IMG/VR virus record: IMGVR_UViG_3300020180_000034
Coordinates: 1 to 44,567 of that record
Source: a virus
DNA length: 44,567 nt
Strand: one strand, 5' to 3'
A program made the position numbers and the translations under genes. This document shows positions 40,448 through 44,567 of this stretch, piece after piece. Below the pieces are notes generated by a model, which saw only the letters and a list, made by a program, of their open reading frames with translations, made no database searches and was not told where the DNA came from. Position 1 is the stretch's first letter. Each line of letters starts with the position of its first letter.

Positions 40448-40711
40448 TTATTTCGCTATACCAAAACTTTCTATCGACTGCAGCATGACATGCCACTCTT
40501 TTTTCGGCAGGCTTTGCGCGTCAAGCCACTCTTTTTTATCCCAGGAGCCAGTGTCGTACACTATCTTAGGTTGTTGTAGCAGGCAGCAAGTTTCGTCGAC
40601 GCTGATCAGAACACCCGTGTAAATGTAGCGGGTACAAAAAAGCGTTACTGTTTCTCCCTTGAGGGCTTCTAGTCCCTGCTTTTCTTGCTCGACTACTTTT
40701 TTCGTCCGCAT
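40448..40711 (-). CDS. 87-residue widespread small phage protein
   Basis: A protein with LKGETVTLFCTRYIYTGVLISVDETCCLLQQPKIVYDTG, then AQSLP and WHVMLQSIESFGIAK. I know this pattern from many phages, often near DUF6948-like genes, as here. It looks like a small SH3- or Sm-like beta barrel. AAGGAG is placed 7 bases before ATG at 40711. The function is unknown; the wide spread of such genes suggests a general counter-host or nucleic-acid-related role. Confidence 0.7.
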   Translation of the reverse strand: MRTKKVVEQEKQGLEALKGETVTLFCTRYIYTGVLISVDETCCLLQQPKIVYDTGSWDKKEWLDAQSLPKKEWHVMLQSIESFGIAK

Positions 40712-40733
40712 CTTTTTGTCTCCTTAAATATGG

Positions 40734-40940
40734 TTATTTAGAACTTGAACCCGAGTACGCCCACGACCACGACCCCGAACGCGACCCAGACCCCGACCGC
40801 GACCACGGCCCCGTCCCCGAATACGACCGCGACCCCGTCCCCGAATACGACCGCGAATGCGCCCACGACCACGACCCCGACCGCGAACCCGAACCCGATC
40901 TTGACACTGCCACAGACCAAAAATAATGCTGTTGATTCAC
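40734..40940 (-). CDS. Possible low-complexity repeat gene, frame uncertain
   Basis: A 68-residue minus-strand frame from GTG at 40940 would give Ser/Gly/Arg-rich repeats (SRSGSGSRSGSWSWAHSRS). The other two minus frames are also open across the repeat, giving Val/Gly-rich or Arg-Gly-Arg-Gly sequence, and a plus-strand Thr/Pro-rich frame runs 40745-41071. No start has a good ribosome site. Position between two minus-strand genes and likeness to the Gly-rich genes favour the minus strand. Confidence 0.3.
   Translation of the reverse strand: MNQQHYFWSVAVSRSGSGSRSGSWSWAHSRSYSGTGSRSYSGTGPWSRSGSGSRSGSWSWAYSGSSSK
40745..40925. repeat. GC-rich hexamer repeat with 24-bp tandem copy
   Basis: Repeats of CCCCGA/CCGCGA-type hexamers. 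An exact 24-bp unit stands twice in direct tandem at 40809-40832 and 40833-40856. The array is more GC-rich than its flanks. It is a third independent hexamer array in the right-hand accessory block besides the two at 38575-39125. Confidence 0.85.
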
Positions 40941-40947
40941 TTCCTAC

Positions 40948-41052
40948 CTACCCGCAAAAGCCTATGTTCAGCAAAGCCTTGCATAAGAACGCGGCTAATA
41001 TCATGCCGGTACCAAATAATACTCCGTTAATTAAACCTAAGCCGAGATTCAT
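40948..41052 (-). CDS. 34-residue membrane protein
   Basis: A tiny protein starting MNLGLGLINGVLFGTGMILAA and continuing FLCKALLNIGFCG; most of it is one hydrophobic span with a single lysine. GGGGG stands 3 bases before the ATG at 41052, close but usable. It is the first gene of the rightmost minus-strand block. It could be a holin-like or signalling peptide. The short distance to the divergent gene at 41161 leaves about 108 bases for promoters. Confidence 0.5.
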   Translation of the reverse strand: MNLGLGLINGVLFGTGMILAAFLCKALLNIGFCG

Positions 41053-41077
41053 ACGCCCCCAAATTAAATAAATAGTT

Positions 41078-41095
41078 ACCGCACACCCTTGCGGT
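41078..41095. other. Hairpin in the gap between the two modules
   Basis: ACCGCA (41078-41083) pairs with TGCGGT (41090-41095), loop CACCCT. No T-run follows on either side. It lies in the divergent gap where the first phage's minus-strand genes end and the second plus-strand module begins, so it may mark the junction or act as an operator. Confidence 0.35.
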
Positions 41096-41160
41096 GCAGC
41101 TTATCCAGGACAATTAATATATTATCTGATTTAATCATTCCACTTAATTAAAGGGTATAT

Positions 41161-41394
41161 ATGACTGAACTAGAATTAATTGCAAAGCTGTCTCGGGTAT
41201 TAAAAGGCCTAATATTTTACGTGCCGCATTCTGACAACCCTTTTGCTATCGCTGTCTTTAAAGAGCTGGTGGAGGAACTCAAGGACGTAGACGACTTTCT
41301 TATATCCGCAGGCTTCACGAAAGACGTAGCGCCTGCTAGCATTAATGAATGCCCTCCAACCCACCCAGACAGCCCACAGCCGTTCACAAGCTAA
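41161..41394 (+). CDS. 77-residue hypothetical protein, first gene of module two
   Basis: A small helical protein (MTELELIAKLSRVLKGLIFYV at the start) with an acidic middle (KELVEELKDVDDFLISAG) and a Pro/Ser tail. AAAGGG is spaced 5 bases before the ATG. The AT-rich 60 bases upstream (TTAATATATTATCTG) could hold its promoter. I do not recognise it. Confidence 0.6.
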   Translation: MTELELIAKLSRVLKGLIFYVPHSDNPFAIAVFKELVEELKDVDDFLISAGFTKDVAPASINECPPTHPDSPQPFTS

Positions 41395-41408
41395 TTGGAG
41401 CTGGCGCT

Positions 41409-41525
41409 ATGCGTTACCTGCTTTGTCAGCCTAGAAACGCCGCTAAGCTGATCGGTCACTACGACTCTAACTGGGACAAGGTAACCTGCGACTCATGCTG
41501 GCACCTAAAGACCCGCACTAGGTAG
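41409..41525 (+). CDS. 38-residue Cys/His peptide
   Basis: A short protein starting MRYLLCQPRNAAKLIGHYD with CDSCWH near the end; Cys6, Cys27, Cys30 and His32 could bind zinc. GGAG is 8 bases before the ATG. Its last codons overlap the first helix of the structured region that follows, so it may share or control that RNA. No family is recognised. Confidence 0.5.
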   Translation: MRYLLCQPRNAAKLIGHYDSNWDKVTCDSCWHLKTRTR

Positions 41526-41824
41526 GTAGACATGGTTTAGGCAATAGCGCTCATTTTAGTCCGGTCAGAAGACCGGCCTACGGCCGCTAGTGATCCAGTT
41601 CCTAAACCTAGATTGCTACCCCTACCCCCCCGTCTTGGGATAGAGAGTCTCCACTCTCTAGAATTAGTTCACTGTGCTTTTTCCATGGGGAACTTGGGCA
41701 AGCCGCACAAAGCTAGTCACAGCTTTCGACTCCGGCACCGAGATCCTCAACAGCTTATCTAGCCCTACTGTTATTTTCGTTAGAGGGCAGTCGAGAAACG
41801 ACGCTTTAGGCTTGACTTAAGGAG

Positions 41825-41876
41825 GGTTCACGAGAGACAACAAAGGTGCTGGTGGCTTTGTCGTCTCTCGTGAACC
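41825..41876 (+). other. 21-bp near-perfect hairpin
   Basis: Arms 41825-41845 and 41856-41876 are complementary over 21 positions with one A-C mismatch; the loop is GTGCTGGTGG. It is the strongest secondary structure in the window. A complete anti-SD complement AAGGAGG directly precedes it (41819-41825) with no start codon at usable distance. It is part of the candidate structured RNA. Confidence 0.8.
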
Positions 41877-41903
41877 ACGTCGATAACTCTGACACTAAAA
41901 ATT

Positions 41904-41931
41904 GAGCTGTCTCACGACGGCTCTTTTTTTT
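41904..41931 (+). terminator. Intrinsic terminator before the second terminase gene
   Basis: GAGCTGTC (41904-41911) pairs with GACGGCTC (41916-41923), eight pairs with one wobble and loop TCAC, followed by eight T residues. It ends the transcript of the two small genes and the structured region. The terminase gene 115 bases downstream therefore needs its own promoter. Confidence 0.85.
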
Positions 41932-41973
41932 AGTACCGGGCCAAAGGCGACCTTCAAAAGACCACAATTAGCC

Positions 41974-41987
41974 TAGTTTGCAAACTA
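41974..41987. promoter_or_regulatory. 14-bp perfect palindrome, candidate operator
   Basis: TAGTTTGCAAACTA is its own reverse complement. It lies between the intrinsic terminator and the second terminase start, 60 bases upstream of the ATG, a good place for a dimeric repressor site. Only one copy was noticed in this window. Confidence 0.5.
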
Positions 41988-42010
41988 AAATCAGCCTTAC
42001 CGGCGTCTAT

Positions 42011-42039
42011 TTGATAACTGTGGCCATATAGGCTACTGT
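42011..42039 (+). promoter_or_regulatory. Weak sigma70-like promoter for the second terminase
   Basis: TTGATA (42011-42016) matches the -35 consensus at five of six positions. After 17 bases comes TACTGT (42034-42039), a poor -10. If used, transcription would begin at or within a base or two of the ATG at 42047, making a leaderless mRNA, which would explain why no Shine-Dalgarno site is seen there. Confidence 0.3.
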
Positions 42040-42046
42040 CTTTTTA

Positions 42047-43471
42047 ATGCAATCATCTTTACACCTCGCAAAAATCATCAAGGATCTCCATGATCTTTGG
42101 CAACCGCACGCTTCGCAGGGTTTAGTTGGCAACGCTATTTTCTATGCCGGCAAGTCGAAGATCTTTTTAGAGTGCGGCCGCAAGTGGGGTAAGTCCGAGA
42201 TCCTCGCTTATATTCTGTGGCGGTTTGCCCTCACTAAACCCGGTGCCGCCTGTTATTATATTGGCCCTTACCAAAAACAAATGAAGGAAATTATATGGGC
42301 TAATAAAAGGCTTCAAGGCTTTGGCCCTCAAGGCTACCTAGACGGACCTCCAAACGATACCGAGATGCGGCTGAAGTTTAAAAATGGCAGCTTCATTAAG
42401 GTCGACGGATCAGACAATTACGAGGCCTACCGCGGTATCACGCCCGACATCATGATCTACGACGAGTTTAAAGACTTCAGGCCCGAGTTCCATATAGCTA
42501 TGGACCCTAACCTAGCGCCAAAAAAGGCGCCCTTGGTGATAGCCGGAACAGCCCCTAAGGGCGGTAGCAAGTCACAGTACTTTGTGATGGCAGACGAGTT
42601 TGCGGTAAACCCTGACGGCGCCCACTTTAACTTTCCATCTTGGTATAATCCTAGCCTTGATAGGACGTGGCTTAAGAATAAAAAAGAAGAGCTCTATAGA
42701 AGGGGCGAGGGTTACACCTGGGAAGTAGAATACGCGGCTAAGCGCGTTACTGGCGGCCCGATGTCAATTTTCCCTATGTTTAATAAGACTTACCACGTAG
42801 TCCCCCACGACACTCTGATTTCTAGCTTGTATAAAGACCGCAAAAAGCTGGCGTGGCACGTTACGGCGGATCCCGGTAACGCGACTTGTTTTGCGGTGCT
42901 TTTTTCTGTGGTCAACGTCTACACCCAGCAAATATATCACCTCGACGAAATGTATGTGACCGTCCAGGCTGACTCGTCAACCAGCCGGATAGTGCCGGAG
43001 ATCCGAAGAATTAAGCTCGATTTATTTTCGGACTCGGAAGCGTGCGGCCGGGTCTGGGATCAGAGCTCAGACGAAGCGGCCACATGGTTTCAAGTCGAAG
43101 CTCTGTCTAGCTTTGATGAATTTTTTGCACCAACAAATAAGGCGCAAAACAAAAAAGAAGAGGGCCTCTCTTTAATCAAGGATCAGCTACTAACACAGAA
43201 AGTAGCGATATCAAGTCGTTGCAAAATGTTAGAATGGGAGTTAGATAATTATATAGCAGATTCAAAAGGACAGGTGCCAAAGCGTGATGATCACTTAATT
43301 GATTGTTGGCGTTACGTGAATGCGGCGGCCGGTTTACACCTAGACGACGAAGGTGAGCCGGGCGAAGCGGCGGCAGAAGACCGACCTCGGGCGCACTCTA
43401 TTAGTGAGGATCTAAGGTCGATGAGAGAAGACCTAGACATAGTTTTTAATGACCCTTTATTTGAGGATTAA
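42047..43471 (+). CDS. Terminase large subunit (second packaging module)
   Basis: A 474-residue terminase unlike the first one. Walker A GRKWGKS (residues 44-50), Walker B IMIYDE (135-140), coupling motif AGTAPKG (about 166-172), and nuclease residues TADPGNATCF (about 273) and DDHLIDCW (about 412-419). The acidic C-terminus probably binds the portal encoded downstream. No small terminase gene is recognised beside it; the structured region upstream takes that place. The ATG at 42047 has no ribosome site and a stop lies in frame just upstream. Confidence 0.93.
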   Translation: MQSSLHLAKIIKDLHDLWQPHASQGLVGNAIFYAGKSKIFLECGRKWGKSEILAYILWRFALTKPGAACYYIGPYQKQMKEIIWANKRLQGFGPQGYLDGPPNDTEMRLKFKNGSFIKVDGSDNYEAYRGITPDIMIYDEFKDFRPEFHIAMDPNLAPKKAPLVIAGTAPKGGSKSQYFVMADEFAVNPDGAHFNFPSWYNPSLDRTWLKNKKEELYRRGEGYTWEVEYAAKRVTGGPMSIFPMFNKTYHVVPHDTLISSLYKDRKKLAWHVTADPGNATCFAVLFSVVNVYTQQIYHLDEMYVTVQADSSTSRIVPEIRRIKLDLFSDSEACGRVWDQSSDEAATWFQVEALSSFDEFFAPTNKAQNKKEEGLSLIKDQLLTQKVAISSRCKMLEWELDNYIADSKGQVPKRDDHLIDCWRYVNAAAGLHLDDEGEPGEAAAEDRPRAHSISEDLRSMREDLDIVFNDPLFED

Positions 43472-43475
43472 AGAA

Positions 43476-43580
43476 ATGAAAAAAACGACAAAAAAGAGCG
43501 TTGCAAAAAAAGCAGAAAAAAAAGCGCCAGTAACGCGCCAAAAAGTTAAGAAAAAAACCAAAGTATCGCGGACCTGCTAA
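43476..43580 (+). CDS. 34-residue Lys-rich peptide
   Basis: MKKTTKKSVAKKAEKKAPVT followed by a basic tail ending VSRTC; roughly 40 percent lysine. GAGG is 9 bases before the ATG and the stop touches the next start (TAAGTG). Histone-tail-like composition suggests DNA binding or virion packaging. It is similar in kind to the 16-residue peptide at 32192. Confidence 0.6.
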   Translation: MKKTTKKSVAKKAEKKAPVTRQKVKKKTKVSRTC

Positions 43581-43859
43581 GTGATATCACTATTAGCCAT
43601 GTCCTTGATAATTGCTGGCACCCTGTTAGCCTTGGTGCTCAGCGTTTTTTCATTAAAAATAGCGCTAGACTCTTTAACGTCGATTAAGGCTATGGAAAAA
43701 TCAACCCATTCGATTCAATACGTACCGATTGACGACGCCTGGACTAAAGAAGAAAAGCGCATGAATGAGGTTACAACTAAGCGTGGCCAGCAAGGGAATG
43801 CTGACGACGATATAGACGACCTCGCAGACCTCGCAGAGCGCGAAGGAAATATCACTTAA
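43581..43859 (+). CDS. 92-residue membrane protein
   Basis: A small protein with one N-terminal span (LLAMSLIIAGTLLALVLSVFSL) and a charged, acidic tail (NADDDIDDLADLAEREGN). GTG at 43581 abuts the previous stop and needs coupling; ATG at 43599 is the alternative. It lies between terminase and portal genes of the second module. No family is recognised. Confidence 0.6.
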   Translation: MISLLAMSLIIAGTLLALVLSVFSLKIALDSLTSIKAMEKSTHSIQYVPIDDAWTKEEKRMNEVTTKRGQQGNADDDIDDLADLAEREGNIT

Positions 43860-43884
43860 CCATTACCGGCAAGGACGCCTAAAT

Positions 43885-44567
43885 ATGGGTATAGATTTTT
43901 TTGACCAAATGGATGCCGATCAGCTAGCGCCCTTGGCGCCAGCGCCATTTTGGACACTCCCTTTTGATAAGCCTGATCAAGAAAAGCTTGTTCTTGACTG
44001 GCTGAATCAAAACTATGAATCTTTGCGCGGCAGCTCAAAGGATAGAATTTTAGAAATTAGAAAAAACCTCGCGGCTTATAAAGGCCTACACTACCAAGGC
44101 CAAGATACTAGAACCAAACTTAACCGCGACAACCAACAGCCAACCATGACTAAAACATCAAAGCTTGTTGTGCCGCACCTATACGATATGGTCGAGCAGC
44201 ATGTTTCCAGGCTGACTAAGTACCGGCCGGCCTTTTCTGTTATGCCGGTATCAGACGAGCATGACGACAAAATGATAGCCGAGATTTCTGAGGAAATTCT
44301 AGACGCTCTTTTCTATCAAAACAATCTCGATGAGATTATGAGAAACTCAGCCAGGGCCAAGCGTATCATGCGCCAGTGTTACATAATGGTCTTGTGGAAC
44401 CCGTCAAAGGGCGACCTACATCCAGACTACGTCACAGCCAAGGCCAAGGGCGAACGCATTCCTTTAGTGGACGACAACGGCGAGCAGATTACTTCGGCTG
44501 ACGGTAAGCTATTGTTCATAGATCGCCCGGTTCGCATGGGCGACATCGAGTTTAAGCTGGCTATGGC
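43885..44567 (+). CDS. Portal protein, second module (cut by window end)
   Basis: The first 227 codons of a protein starting MGIDFFDQMDADQLAPLAPAPF, open to the window end. Segments KLVVPHLYDMVEQHVSRLTKYRPAFSVMPVSDEHDDKMIAEI and SARAKRIMRQCYIMVLWNPSKGD are the pattern of podovirus-type portals (N-terminal region with the membrane-free stem domain to follow). It is not similar by eye to the portal at 6498. AAGGA is 9 bases before the ATG. Confidence 0.8.
   Translation, partial: MGIDFFDQMDADQLAPLAPAPFWTLPFDKPDQEKLVLDWLNQNYESLRGSSKDRILEIRKNLAAYKGLHYQGQDTRTKLNRDNQQPTMTKTSKLVVPHLYDMVEQHVSRLTKYRPAFSVMPVSDEHDDKMIAEISEEILDALFYQNNLDEIMRNSARAKRIMRQCYIMVLWNPSKGDLHPDYVTAKAKGERIPLVDDNGEQITSADGKLLFIDRPVRMGDIEFKLAM

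Larger units (their letters stand above)
41521..41931 (+). ncRNA. Candidate structured RNA
   Basis: About 410 bases without a gene but with nested helices. A first rod: 41521-41529 with 41616-41626 (two-base bulge), GGTTTAGG 41534-41541 with CCTAAACC 41601-41608, TAGCG 41545-41549 with CGCTA 41585-41589, and the capping hairpin CCGGTC-AGAA-GACCGG 41561-41576. Next TAGAGAGT-CTCC-ACTCTCTA 41641-41660, AAAGCT/AGCTTT 41709-41726 enclosed by GCCG/CGGC, GTCG-AGAAA-CGAC 41790-41802, a 21-bp hairpin 41825-41876 and an intrinsic terminator. No match to tmRNA, RNase P, tRNA or group I intron was seen. The promoter is not identified. Confidence 0.5.

Noticed and set aside
41521-41931. Group I intron, tmRNA, tRNA or retron RNA
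   Set aside because: No conserved P/Q/R/S intron core, no tRNA-like acceptor with a T-arm that pairs (TTCGACTC near 41725 lacks a matching stem), and no reverse transcriptase gene nearby.

Overview
The window looks like tailed double-stranded DNA bacteriophage sequence, with no bacterial housekeeping gene seen. Most of it (about 1 to 41,050) reads as one podovirus-like genome. Its head module has the order of P22-type phages: small terminase, large terminase, portal (703 aa), scaffold (313 aa), coat (418 aa), then a beta-rich nozzle/stabilisation-like protein, a gp4-like adaptor and a set of Gly/Ala/Gln-rich internal (ejection) proteins. I see no integrase, excisionase, CI-like repressor or phage RNA polymerase, so a lytic phage using host RNA polymerase is the simplest reading. 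A lipoprotein signal and strong Shine-Dalgarno sites fit a Gram-negative host; the host genus cannot be told.

Layout. (1) 1-779: no convincing gene; five 19-bp palindromic iteron-like repeats and a 9-bp tandem repeat. (2) 780-3339, minus strand: six or seven small accessory genes joined by recurring leader sequences, including an Ala-rich low-complexity protein and two small genes fused in frame across a former intergenic leader. (3) 3340-3824: divergent regulatory region. (4) 3825-25421, plus strand: packaging, head, fibre, lipoprotein, NlpC/P60, nozzle, adaptor and ejection genes, mostly overlapping or touching; the main break is a hairpin plus an intrinsic terminator after the coat gene. 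(5) 25408-32016, minus strand: replication operon (membrane protein, SNF2 helicase, putative ssDNA-binding protein, DEDDh exonuclease, RHH protein, family A DNA polymerase, zinc protein, VRR-Nuc-like nuclease). (6) 32136-32291: a plus-strand island with two intrinsic terminators and a 16-residue Lys-rich ORF. (7) 32294-35642, minus strand: a second fibre-like protein, a structural protein and several tiny membrane proteins. (8) 35847-38327, plus strand: primase-polymerase/SF3 helicase. (9) 38317-41052, minus strand: small accessory genes, including two Gly-Ser-Tyr repeat proteins and two widespread small phage families.

At 41161-44567 a second plus-strand module starts, with its own large terminase (42047) and portal (43885, cut by the window end), both different from the first pair. 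Ahead of that terminase lies about 520 bases of gene-free, strongly structured DNA ending in an intrinsic terminator. Two packaging motors in one window mean either two phages side by side (tandem prophage, phage plus satellite) or a chimeric or concatenated assembly.

How it fits together: the plus-strand block builds and fills the capsid. The minus-strand replication operon and the plus-strand primase-helicase copy the genome. The two plus-strand transcripts starting at the small terminase and at the primase-helicase share an inverted-repeat motif just upstream, suggesting common control. Small repeat-bearing genes at both flanks look like exchangeable accessory cassettes. All functions are read from motifs and gene order by eye; no similarity search was run.
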